Shown: positions 12,019 through 23,576 of the stretch, piece by piece
How positions within the stretch are numbered: the first letter of the stretch is position 1
Layout of the letters: every line of letters starts with the position of its first letter
NCBI RefSeq assembly: GCF_003073045.1
Contig: NC_037593.1
Span: forward strand, 5,943,525-6,007,524
From: Pomacea canaliculata
Taxonomy: Eukaryota; Mollusca; Gastropoda; Architaenioglossa; Ampullariidae
Reading direction: 5' to 3'
DNA: 64,000 nucleotides
The notes under the pieces: model-generated
What the model was told of the DNA's origin: nothing
The model's input: only the letters and a program-made list of their open reading frames with translations
Database searches by the model: none
Translations under genes and position numbers: made by a program

Positions 12019-13723
12019 TGGGTCAATGGACAGTATGTGATGACACATGTCGGCGGCCACCTTCCCTTTGAAGCTGAAATAAATGGGGTGGCAAATTTCC
12101 ACAGAGCAAATCGGGTGACTGTGGCCGTCAACAACACCCTGTCTCCCACCACACTGCCACCCGGATCTTTGACATTCGGGAGCGACCCTCAAAAGTGAGC
12201 CATCCATCCGCATCGGAATTTTTGTGGCGTTTTGTGTGGAAAGTCTTTTTGTTTTGCCGCAGGGAATGTTATTGTTATCTCAGGGTTTCTAGATAAGCAA
12301 TTTTTTACATGTTTCCTTAAGGTTTCTTGAGTAGCCTTCTTCTGGTCTGTGCAGGTATCCTCCAGGCTACATCATACAGGAGATGCAGCACATGGACTTC
12401 TTCAACTACGCTGGCATTCACCGCCATGTACACCTGTACACCACCCCACGGTCCTACATCGACGACATCACTATTGTCACCTCATTTAATAATGTTGGAG
12501 ATAGTGTGGACGGTATGGATTGGAAGGGCGACTCCTGCCCTTGATTAACGTGCAGCTCTCTTTTCACAATCTTTTGCAATCACTCTCATTATTCCATAGT
12601 CCACTAACATCATCATCTTCAGTTAACATTGCTTAGTGATTAATTATGTATGATGAGATCCCACTTACTGGCCATGTCTCAACACCTCATTGTAATATCC
12701 TACTTTTTTCATTTTACACTGTCCCATTATGTCCTGTGCAGGTATTGTGACCTATGACATGTGTGATGTGTCCTGTGCAGGTATTGTGACCTATGACATG
12801 TGTCCTGTGCAGGTATTGTGACCTATGACATAACCACAATGGGAGGTCAAGCCAGAGCACCAGGAGATGTGCAGGTGGCCATAGTCAACAAGGACGGGAC
12901 GGTTGTAGCGCAGCAAAGCAACCAGCTTCAGGGCCCCATCACCATCACCAACGTCCACCTGTGGTGGCCCTACACCAGCAAGCCCAGCAAGCCCGGGTAC
13001 ATGTACATCACGCTTAAGGTCAGAGTTTTCTTGGCATTGAGGGTCACATGAAGGTTACACAAATCTGAATGGCTAAGAAATATTTGCTGTAAAAGTGGGT
13101 GGGCGAGGAATCGTAACCCTTGCGCATATTTCCCTTGGTCCATAATAAAGTTCAGACCGTGAAAATTGAAAAAAGTGATGAAATTGAACGGGTTTGCCAT
13201 GGAAACGAGATTCGCCCCTGTTTCGTGCATTTACTGGCATACAGGACACATCGATTGAAGAATTTCAAACCTTTCTAGCAATGCTCACAAATTACACCTG
13301 CTACGGGATCTGTATTCCTTACTTAATTTAAAACGAATAACATGCAGTGTCTTTAAAACTTATATTTCATATTAAATTTAAGTTTTTAAAAATCTTCCTA
13401 CTACCTACCTCTGACCAACTATCAATTAAACAAAATATTGGAATTTAAAAAAAAAAACCCAACACAAATATACAAAATATGTCAGTACAGTTACTGTGTT
13501 CTCAAGTTCTTTACAGTAACCGTATTTGGTTCATGATTGATGGTTGATTGTTGATTGTTGCACTGTGAACCCGTGACTGGTTGTGCCTATGCAGGTAAGC
13601 ATCTCCGGTGACGTCTACCGTCAGCCGCTTGGTGTTCGAACAGTCGCCGTCACCGACAGCCAGCTGTACATCAACGGTCGTCCCTTCTACTGCCTGGGTG
13701 TGGGCAAACACGAGGATGCAGAT
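12019..13723 (+). pseudogene. GUSB: GUSB-C: orphan exons 3-6 of a third, older beta-glucuronidase paralogue
   Basis: Exons: 12,019-12,194, 12,355-12,512, 12,813-13,018 and 13,595-13,723. They align to exons 3, 4, 5 and 6 of GUSB-A/B, with the same phases (2, 1, 0, 0), good GT-AG borders and no stop. They cover the end of the sugar-binding domain and the Ig-like domain, including [17 protein letters not shown] and GVGKHEDAD. Exon 4 is 15 bp longer and exon 5 12 bp longer than in A/B. Codon use is clearly GC-richer at third positions than in A/B. Exons 1-2 and 7-12, hence the whole catalytic barrel, are missing on both sides. I read it as a relic of an older copy, although the four exons look unbroken; splicing into a neighbouring transcript cannot be excluded. 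Confidence 0.85.
12729..12831 (+). repeat. Triplicated 3' splice site and exon start in GUSB-C
   Basis: The segment GTCCTGTGCAGGTATTGTGA plus CCTATGACAT occurs three times in a row, placing acceptor AGs at 12,740-41, 12,779-80 and 12,811-12. Spacings are 39 and 32 bp. Only the third acceptor continues the GUSB frame; entry at either earlier one reaches TGA at the third copy. Confidence 0.9.
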
Positions 13724-15024
13724 GTATGTTAAGTGTTTGTGTAACGAATGCAACTGTTTATGTGCCGGAAAATCGCGACAATAAAAATTGTTTATTCACT
13801 CAGTTTAACTGGAGAAGGTAGTAACAATAAGAATCTTGTACCGAACTCACTAGTCATCTGGAAAAAATTATCTTAATAATATTATATTAACTCCCATTGG
13901 TCTGCCGATTTTTGTGTACCTGCATGCAGGACCAGCTGAGGCTGCTCTTCGTTGTTTCGGCCATGTAACTTGTGAATGTTACTATGTTTGAATGAATGCA
14001 GCTGTCCGAAACATGAATGCATGAGTCTGTCAAATACGGATAGGTTATGGTATTGTTTTGTGCTTTCACCTTGAGCTGCCCTGAATTGCCCTCTGAGATA
14101 AATTGTTATCTTAATGATCTGTGCAAGTATTTCCTAATGACATCATCCAGTATATGACACACGATATATTTTAGCACCTGATTACTACCTTACTGATCAC
14201 ACCCATCCTTGTAGGCATCACATCGCTTGCTCATTCAAACTATGGGGTGCCTAAAGGCTTTGTTCTTGGGCCTCTTTTTGCAGTGTATGTAGTAGCAGGT
14301 GTATTATCTAATTCTAATCTATTGGACACAAACACGTACATCAAATTGCACAACAGGCAATTGCACCAGGGTGAAATAAAACCATCTTCCATCAGTAACC
14401 GAATGGTGGGAGGGGTGTTTGAACAATGACCGCAACAGTCCAACACTCAAACCAGAAAGGCAGGAACCTGTCAGAAGTTGCACAACTCTTTAATGCAGGC
14501 TAGAACAAAAGTCACGGCTGCGTCGCTTGTCTTGCACCTTCTCTTCTCAGTTTTCTCCCCTACTGTCAAATGTCTACGCTCTCTCTGATCTGCCGACGGC
14601 TCCTCCAAAACTAACAACAACAACGCCGGACTACCGGCCCTCTACACATCTATAAAATGAGGGTGTAAACCAGATCAAAAATGAGCATCACCACTTAACA
14701 ATACTAATAATACACTCTTTAGTTTCTACACATTATCTTTATTTAATTATACCGATAGTATTGTCAAAAGGAATACTAACTGCTATTTCAGTATTTTTAC
14801 TAATTTTGTTACTCTACACCCTTTTGTTTTGTATACTAAACCAAGTAACCATGAGTTTTCACACATACAAAATCATGATCACCACTCAAATACCCACTTT
14901 GTTTCATTTCTCTATTCATCATGAATGCCTTTCATACTACCATTCAGGAGCACTCAGAGTATACAATGAAACAGCAAAGTCAGTCACTTAAAGCAATACC
15001 ATTCTAAACATTCTTGACTTTTGG
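13724..15024. other. Intergenic with a reverse-transcriptase scrap
   Basis: No GUSB exon 7 or later was found here. Apart from the RT-like fragment near 14,244, nothing protein-like is visible. The stretch 14,240-14,660 differs in composition from its surroundings and may be a decayed mobile element. Confidence 0.5.
14244..14300 (+). mobile_element. Decayed LINE reverse-transcriptase fragment
   Basis: The frame reads GVPKGFVLGPLFAVYV, close to the LINE RT motif GVPQGSVLGPLLF. No catalytic FADD follows in frame and no element ends were found. It is a short motif, so chance resemblance is possible. Confidence 0.4.
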
Positions 15025-16014
15025 TTACTCCCATTTATTTCCTCTCTCTATGTGATTCAGAAGATCAGATGTGAATTTGTGAGGTAACATTTTGGCAGCG
15101 CTTTCCTCTGATTTGATCTGGATGAATGATGGCGAATTTGTAAGCTGTTTAAATGCTTTCGTATGACCTTCACTCTCTTCCTGAAAAATCATATTGTCAT
15201 TATTACTATACTGTTATATTTACATATTATTTTCATCAAAAATAATACTTGAAAAGGCAATCTGGTGTGGGAGGGAGGATTCCAGAACCCCAAAGTTTAC
15301 AAAATTTATTCCTAGCAGGTAGCATTGACACTGACCTGTTGCTACCCTGATTCAAAATAAACAGAAAAGAGTTGTTAGCAATTTTGTATAAACAAGCACA
15401 TAATCTCAGCTATGGTCAACAATGTAAAACTCAGTTCAGTAATATTCTCACCCGAGTAAGGTACGGCTTTGCAAGTAGTTCGACATTGTCTTGCTCAAGA
15501 AGAAGCCATCTCAAGGCCTGGCGCTTTAAACTTACACTGATATAGGGATATGCTCGGTTCTTTCTGGAAAAACAAAAAACAAAACACAGACACACAAACA
15601 AGTTAAGGCACAAAATGTTTCTAGTACAGATGCATGTGTACTTGGGATTGTGTACCCATTTTTTCATCTAATATGGTATCTTTGGTTTATAATACAGTAA
15701 AACATTTGACTATCATCAATATATAATAAGTTTTAGCTAGAGAGGGAAATGTAAATGAAACTAATCGTTTGATCGTGATTATTTTCTAGTCACCATTGGC
15801 GATCTAACGAATAAATCCAACCTAAAAATCTTAGCTCATTATGGTCACACAATTTTTAGTCTACTGCATTAACTACAGTAATATTTTTTGTGCTAACAAT
15901 CACTAATATATAAATAAGCACGTTGGTGCGGCAGTTCTCTATTTACCCTGCAAATAGAAGACCTGGGACTCGACGATATCTTTTGTACAGTTGAAGAGTT
16001 TTTGTCAGGAACAT
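15025..16014 (-). CDS. MRPL57: Mitochondrial large-subunit ribosomal protein mL63
   Basis: Three exons on the minus strand: 16,014-15,947, 15,563-15,452 and 15,180-15,025. Phases join exactly (2, then 0) to give 111 aa; human MRPL57 has 102. The start MFLT matches the human N-terminus. Shared blocks include RVPG near residue 16, GKNR (human GKHR), PYLTREESEGH (human PYMTREQERGH) and a C-terminus PHKFTSDLLNHI...KKW-like (human PPHRFIADQLDHL). The product is a metazoan mitoribosome component. The start codon lies 200 bp from the oppositely oriented GUSB-B start, so the two share a promoter. Each exon is too short to stand out as an ORF; the call rests on the spliced product. Confidence 0.9.
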
Positions 16015-16214
16015 ATTTTAGCAGTTTTGTGCCCCCTGTCTCACCACGATATATTTACCTAGTAAAGACTGACTGAATAGCTGTTTGAAAAATAGACAGA
16101 TAATATCGCAGATACCACTTCTCCTTTCCTCACGGTCGCAGACCCTTTTCCACGAGAGTAGCTGAACCTGATCTATAAATAGACTGTTCACGTGATAAAG
16201 CTTCAAACTGCAAA
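16015..16214. promoter_or_regulatory. Divergent MRPL57 / GUSB-B promoter
   Basis: The 200 bp between two divergent start codons must hold both 5' ends. It contains CTATAAAT at 16,173-16,180 and a palindromic TCACGTGA at 16,188-16,195. Which start site each element serves cannot be told from sequence. Confidence 0.75.
16186..16197. promoter_or_regulatory. CACGTG E-box resembling a TFEB/MITF (CLEAR) site
   Basis: TCACGTGA lies about 20 bp before the GUSB-B start codon. CLEAR sites (consensus GTCACGTGAC) mark vertebrate lysosomal gene promoters, GUSB among the targets. Function in this animal is inference; a six-base palindrome can occur by chance. Confidence 0.45.
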
Positions 16215-19200
16215 ATGGCGAACGGGTGGCGGCTGCTATTGCTTCTTGCGTGCATTTCAGCGTTATGTGATGTAGTTTTGCTAAAAGGAATCCTCTATCC
16301 TCGAGATTCTGAAAGTAGAACAGTCAAAACCTTGGATGGCATGTGGAATTTCAGAGCAGATGCGTCATCGTCGCGAAACCAGAGTTTTGTGGATCAGTGG
16401 TGGACAAAACCACTTGAGGCGGTAAGTGCACAGTAGCATTATTTCCGAAATAAGATATGTGCTCCTTTGGTTATTTGCTTGAATTTCGAATAATTCTGTA
16501 TTAATTGGCTTTCCGAATTTGCAGCCTTCGAATGTTTGCTTTTCACATTGATCACGCAATCAAGATCTAGCTAGGATCATGCCAGTTCTGCAACGTACTG
16601 TATAAGTAAAATAAATCTGATAACATAATGAAACCGCTGAGCACACAGTTTCTAATACGATTGAGACTCAAGCATTGTTGTTAAAGCTGTTATCACCCGA
16701 TTAAAGTAATCAGAAGGTCGATCTTCACAATTCCTTTACCTTTCTTTGCACCTATAATTACTTCACGACGTTGTACGAACTTTTAACTATAGTACATTTG
16801 ATATTCTTGGATTTGCAAAGCATGATAAAAATAAAAATTCGTGTTTTTTTTTTTATTTTGCTTTTTAGACAGGACCTGTCCTCACTATGCCAGTGCCATC
16901 TAGCTACAATGATATTACCACTGACAAAAACCTAAGAGATTTTGTAGGTTGGGTGTGGTACGACAGAGAATTTTTTGTTCCTGCAAACTGGATCAACCAA
17001 CGCATCATCCTGAGATTTGGGAGTGCTCATTATTATGCCATTGTGGTGGGTCATGTTTGCTGTGACCTTTCATGATTTGTGCATTCTTATATTTCTTGTG
17101 TCATATTTTTCCTTAAATATACAGATTAAGGTTGTGTTCGATGGTTCATCAATCAATTTATTGATTGAAAATAAAACGTTCCTGTTCCTCACAATTAAAA
17201 CATGGTTAAGGTAATAAAAGCAATAACTTGTGTGAGAAAAAGAATTTATTGAACATGAGTGATGTCAAGAGTGTGGGGGTTTCACTCTGATAAAGCGAGG
17301 AGTATATTATATCTTTTAAATTTGAATGCTTTAAGTTTTTTAAGAAATGGAATTTTACAACATAGAGAATGAATCCCACAATGACAGGTTGCACTCACCA
17401 TTTATCCTTCTTTTAGTGGGTGAATGGACAACAAGTTATGACCCATGATGGAGGTCACCTTCCATTTGAAGGTGCAATAAATGCAGTGGTGAACTTGAGT
17501 GGACCAAACCGTGTGACTGTGGCTGTAAACAACACTCTCTTGCCAACCACCCTTCCCCCTGGATCCTTAAGTTTTCAACATGATGTTAAAAGGTAATATA
17601 AAGCTGCACAATATACACTCAATGTACAATTTTTGTATAACAATTTAATTGGTTCAAATGTGAGCTAAAATTAAAAAGTATTAAGAGCACTATCAGTGCT
17701 CTATATTTATATGTGATATAATTTATAAGTTTCAATAAATGTAATATTTTCTATGTATAATAATAATTGTAATAGTTGTTTTGAACTTTATCACATTGCT
17801 TATTAATATTATGCTACATATTGTTATATTATTCATCAAGAATGAGTAACTTTTTTATATTTATACATGTATGATATGTTTTTCCTTTACATTATTAGTT
17901 ATCAGAAGGAGAAAACAAATGATAGCAGAACAATAATAATTTACTAACTATTTTAACAACATATAGAACAAATTCTTGCAGAAGAAAATCTTGATGATAA
18001 ATATTGATATAACAAAATCATCATAAACAGTGACATCAAAATCTTTATTGCAGTAGATATAATTTTCTATTATCTGCCTCAATTTGCAATTTTATTTGCA
18101 GAAGTAAGCAAATAATTAGTAAAGTGATAAAATCAAGTTTCCTTTTGTGATGGACAGGTATCCTGTAGGCTACTTCACTCAGCAACTGCAGATGGACTTT
18201 TTTAACTATGCTGGCATTCATCGCCATGTGCATCTGTACACCACCCCACAGACATACATTGATGACATTACTATTGTCACCAGCATTAGTGGTGGAGATG
18301 GTATGGACTTTAAACCTTCTTATCTTTAAATATACGTAAAGAAGGCCTACTTTGATCACATTCAGGTGTCCTGGAACTCTAGGGTACTCACGTAAATTAT
18401 ATCCTAATATTCCTTGCCAAAAATTGTAGACTTTTTCTTGCTTTTACACACACACACACACATATGCAACACACCACCATTAACACCCTACAGCCACACA
18501 CACATTTGCTCTTTCTCATTTTCTATTCAACAATTCTCCTTTTGATAAAATATTAACTGTTGATAAGTGTTTGAACTATTTCATGGTCAGGGATAGTGAA
18601 TTATGAGATCACCACTGCTGGAGGTGCACCAGGAGCTGTTCAAGTGTCCGTAGTCAGCAAGGAGGGGCGTACTGTGGTGCAGCTGTACAACCAGCTTCAG
18701 GGCACTGTGACCATTCCTAATGTCCGTTTGTGGTGGCCCTACACCAGCATGCCTAGTGATCCTGGATACATGTACACACTAGTGGTAAGATTTTGGTTTT
18801 TACATAAGAATAATTTTTAAAAGAATCCAGGCAACATGGACTTTAACATTACTTTAGATGAAAGCAGTTCACTATCACAATTTATAGTCAGCATAATGAA
18901 ATAAAGTAAAACTTGCAGTAAATGAAGATAAATGATAATTTTGGAGTTTTAAATGAAGTGTGTTGTGCTAGAACTACAGTATAATTTTTTTTTTTAATGT
19001 AGGCATTAATATTCTAGATATTTTTATATACATTTTTATTCTGCATAACTTTTACTAAATAGGAAAATAGAGAATATGTTAGTACATATTGTTACATTTC
19101 TCTTTTGTATTCAACTTTAGACACTATGACAACACACACAAAAATGTTCTGTGTAGTATACTTCTGTACCCTTTGACAGGATGTAACATGGGTCTTTCAC

Positions 19201-22200
19201 ACATCGTGAAGCATGTGCCAGGCGACTGGTATTTGTAAATGCTCCAAATGAAAAGAATATATACTGTCTTCTTAAGTATTTGAGCATTGTTACAGGTCAA
19301 TGTCTCTGGGGACATATACCGACAACCTTTTGGGGTTCGAACAGTGGCTGTGACTGATACGCAGCTGCTTATCAATGGACGCCCCTTCTATTGCCTTGGA
19401 GTAGACAAGCATGAAGATGCAGACGTATGTACCACTGTCTGTTAGCAGTGAGTTATCTGATAATGGCAGATAGGGATATGTCATAGTTAAGATCCCATGG
19501 CCACTGTCACTGTTTGTGAACCATGTGAAACATTCACTCTTTTTCAGTCACCTTTAGTTTGACCTGCAGCCCTATGCTTCTTGAAGAGTAACAAGGACTA
19601 AACTAAACTAAACTTAGTTTGACCTGATCAAATAGGTACCCATTGTAGTTTTTGTCCAAACCCAGCCATCTACTCTCCAAAGTTAGGTCTGTAATGCTTA
19701 ACCTAAAGAACTCTTCTGCATCGGAAGAGATTTTATGCTGAATTAGTAGCCTCACTGAACTCTGCTGTGGCATCAGACAGGACGGAAAATTGAATGCACC
19801 TCCTTGGTCTCTTTGGGCAGTCCGTGTGTAGTACAATTTAAGTCTGTGAGTGTGCATCCATTTATGTGTTTGTGCATGCTCATGTTTGTGTTTTTGTTTG
19901 TCTCTACATTTCAGTAAGTCATGAAACTGAAATGATGTATAATGTATGATCTACGTGTGTATGCCAGGGGAGATGTACATGTATTTGTGTGTGGTATGTG
20001 TGACTTCATGGGTGAAAGGTAAGGAATTTTTTCCTATTTTTGTTTTTACATAGATGTATATATATGTAGTGCCATCTTTAAGTGTGTGATTTGTGTTGTG
20101 AAAGTGATGATGATCACTCAGTCATGTTCGTAGTGCAATCTCACTTTAAAAAAAAAAAGGAATTCTTATCTGAGGAGGATAGTAGGAAAATAAGGTTAAG
20201 GTCTAAAGTTGTGACTGTTATATCTGCTAATGTTGATTTTTTAACCTGATAAGATTGGTAGGAATGTAAGGTCATGGTCTCTCAGCCAAGTGGCTCTATT
20301 GGATGTGTGGGGTATGAAGTTAAAAGCAAAGGGTCCACCATGTCAAGGGCACTATATTTGCATGTCACAGCACAAACTTCTATTGGCAGAAAAACTAAGG
20401 TGGTAGAATGCATTAATTGTTTTCTTAATTGTCCTTATTAATGCTAATATAGTTTTCCCTGGAATGATGCAGATTTCTATCAACACCTTTTTTCTGGGGT
20501 TTTCTCCTCCCTCAGATACGTGGCAAGGGGCTAGACTATGCATTAATAGCACGGGACTTCAACATGATGAAATGGCTGGGTGCTAACTGCTTCCGCACAT
20601 CTCACTACCCGTATGCTGAGGAAATCATGGACCAGGCTGACCTGCAGGGAATCGTTGTTATTGATGAGTCTCCAGGAGTAGGAATATCACAGTAAGGAAT
20701 ATAATTACGATGTTATGAAAATTTCAGACTCTTTTGCATGGATGATAGACATTTGATGGTTGAACTGATGTAAGAATGTGGAAAAAGAAAAGTTTGATTT
20801 TAAAATTTGCAGAGACACATTGTAATTTAATTTTTAATTGCAAAATTTTGTTTTCTTATAATATCTTTTGTTATTTTGAGGTGTTTGTTCGTTGATATTT
20901 TGTAGTTTTTGGTTGTTGGTTTTTTTTTTTTAGCTTTTTCCTCTCATCATTTTAAACTGCTTTCTCCTTCAAACAAGGGTTCAAAATTTTGGTCCCATTT
21001 CTCTGGCCCATCACAAAGACGTCATGACAGAAATGGTACAGCGTGACAAAAATCGGCCATCGGTCATCATTTGGTCAGTAGCAAATGAACCTTCATCATA
21101 TCTCCCAGAAGCAGAAGCTTACTTCAGGTAAGCCAAAACTTCTGTCAAATTTGCATGATGAAACAATTCAATGAGCATCACTACTTTTTAACTACATGAC
21201 AGCATTAAATTTCTGTTCCTTTGTCAAAATATTTCTGTCACACGGTGTCGTGTGTGAAGGGGTGTAGCGATGTTTAGGTCATTTTGTGTGTGTATGGGTG
21301 GGTAGGTAGGTGTGTGCTTGTAAATTTTAGGGGGTTATTGTTAACAGGTAAAAGAAATGAACTTTTCATCTGAGGTTGTATGATAATTGCTCTTTTCAGG
21401 TGTATTTGTATAGGTTCAAACATCTGCTCACATATATTCATATATGCATGTATCATTATGCACATGTGTATGTTTGTGCATACAAGCTCAACTACATAAC
21501 TTGTGTATTGGATGTTAGACATGTCTCTGGAACTTTCTTGCACAGAGATGTGATTGCCCATACAAGAGATGTGGACAAAGCCAAAAGGCCTGTGACATTT
21601 GTTGCAAGTGCTGACTACACCAATGATGTTGCAGTAAGTCCTTTTTTTAAAAACTCCACAAGGATAATGAGTTGATCCCATCAGCTGGTGCAATATTTTG
21701 ATGTCTTTATTGAAGTTTTTTTATATCTTAATTGCAAAGTCTTTCTCACAATCATCTTCGTATTTTCTATTACAGGGCTTAAAAAGAGAGATTTAGCTGT
21801 TGTCTGTTATCCTGTCAGGTAGAATTTAGTCTTGAAAGACAATCTCACAGTAATTATTTTTACAAAAGGTCATTTTTTTTACACATAAATTGAGACCAAA
21901 TGAATAATATTTTTAGACCACCAACAAAATGTGTCAAGATGTTTCTACATCTGCTAGCATCTTTTTATATTTGCATGACAAACAAATATGAACTTAAGTA
22001 TAGTTTATTCATTTATGTTGCAGACACAGTTTGTTGATATTTTGTGTGTGAACCGCTACTACGGCTGGTATAGTGACACAGGCCATACAGAGGTCATACA
22101 GCTACAACTCAGTGCAGATTTAGAGGGCTGGCGATCTGTTCACCAGAAACCCATCATCATTACTGAATATGGTGCTGACACTGTGCCTGGCTTACATGAG

Positions 22201-23576
22201 GTGCACCTCTTGTTTATATCTCTCCTTTATTTAGCTTTTGACCAGAAATCAATGATCTTTACTGTAGTGCTGACTCTGTTCCTGACTTAAAGGTACACAA
22301 GTCTCTGTTATTTATTTATAAGCAAAGGCAAATCTTGCATCTCTTCCAAACAATCTTGATTCATCAATATAAACAGGCACCTGGAAGTGATGTAAACCAA
22401 AGTAAATAAACTACACAAACACTCATAATCATTCATAAGCTTTATCTCAGTGACAGGAAAGAAACAAATAAGAAGGAATATACTGATTTTACATGTAACT
22501 GATTGTACTGCTTTTGGGTTGCAGTATCCTGAATTTGTCTTCACAGAAGAGTACCAGAACACATTTATGTCTGAGTATCATAAGACTTTTGACAAGTACC
22601 GTACCCAGTTCTTGGTCGGGGAGATGGTTTGGAATTTTGCAGACTTCATGACAACACAGGGTAAAAAATGTTTGAAATTGTTTGTTTCTTATGATTACAT
22701 GCATTATACATGTATGCCTGCACATGTGCATGCTCACACTAAAGAGAAAACCCTACCCTGGTTTTTTTCTGGTATTCCAATTTCTTCCACAGTGTTGTGT
22801 GTGTGTGTGTCTTATGTTGTGTATTTGTTTTGTGCATGTTCATGTATGTAAAATGCTTTGAGCCTGGTTTGGGGGTTAAAGTACTATTAAAATATTTGCT
22901 GTCACAGAACATTTGTATAGGTGACCACATCTCCACACTGAGTGTACAGAGAAGCAGGGTGTGAGGTCATCAGTCTTTATCATACTTTAACTATTTAAAA
23001 TATTTTCCTCAGATTGCAAATCCTTTCCACCATTTACATTTGAAACTCAAGTTCCTGGCAATGTGAAACTATGATCATTATCTTTTTTTGGGTGCAAGCT
23101 TACAACTTTACTTGGTTTTCAAACATTTTAAGGTAGTCACACTCACGTCATTTACGAAAATCTTTATTTCCCACTAGCCTTCATAGCTCTTCTAATACTA
23201 CACTTGTAAATTTGTCATCCATGTCATATAGAGTGAACATATTGTAGCCAGAATCCTCCTGCATGTGTGTATTCTCATCCAAATTAAACAGAGCATTAAA
23301 ACCCTTATTGTAACCAACAACAGTGCTTTGATCAAATTGTACAAACTCTAGTTGTAGAGTTTACAGAGGTAGCACATGAATACATCTTTACAATGGCTGC
23401 TCTCACTGGTGGCTCAGCAAATCTTTTCCTTTTTCTCTGCAGATGTCAGACGTGTGGTTGGAAACAAAAAAGGTGTGTTGACACGTCAACGTCAGCCAAA
23501 AGCTGCTGGTCATCTGCTGCGAGCACGTTACCTCTCTTTGTCCAACAGCACTACTCTCTATTTTCAGTCCCACTAG
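16215..23576 (+). CDS. GUSB: Beta-glucuronidase copy B (complete)
   Basis: Lysosomal GH2 beta-glucuronidase, 628 aa (human 651), 12 exons: 16,215-16,421, 16,869-17,045, 17,417-17,592, 18,158-18,300, 18,591-18,784, 19,296-19,424, 20,516-20,691, 20,978-21,127, 21,546-21,633, 22,024-22,200, 22,525-22,660, 23,443-23,576. Exon 1 encodes a signal peptide (hydrophobic core [17 protein letters not shown]) followed by the mature start. Expected acid/base Glu438 (WSVANEP), tyrosines 492/493 (NRYYGWY), nucleophile Glu528 (TEYGAD), WNFADF at 575-580 and NKKG at 592-595 are all present. The start is the first ATG and the only one giving a signal peptide. It shares a promoter with MRPL57 and is convergent with SHPK. 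Compared with GUSB-A it keeps the family consensus at conserved sites, so it is probably the main enzyme. Confidence 0.96.
19567..19613 (+). mobile_element. SINE-tail insertion, copy B counterpart
   Basis: Same 47-bp insert as 2,874-2,920, flanked by TTAGTTTGACCTG at 19,554-19,566 and 19,614-19,626. Its tail has one more obvious TAAAC unit. Confidence 0.82.

Noticed and set aside
13724-15024. Search for GUSB-C exons 7-12
   Set aside because: None of the expected motifs (HYPYAEE, ANEP, EYGA, NKKG) was found on the plus strand between 13,724 and MRPL57.
1-23576. GUSB as a horizontally acquired bacterial gene (bacterial GUS is well known)
   Set aside because: Eleven introns at consistent phases, a signal peptide and animal-like sequence throughout show a resident animal gene.
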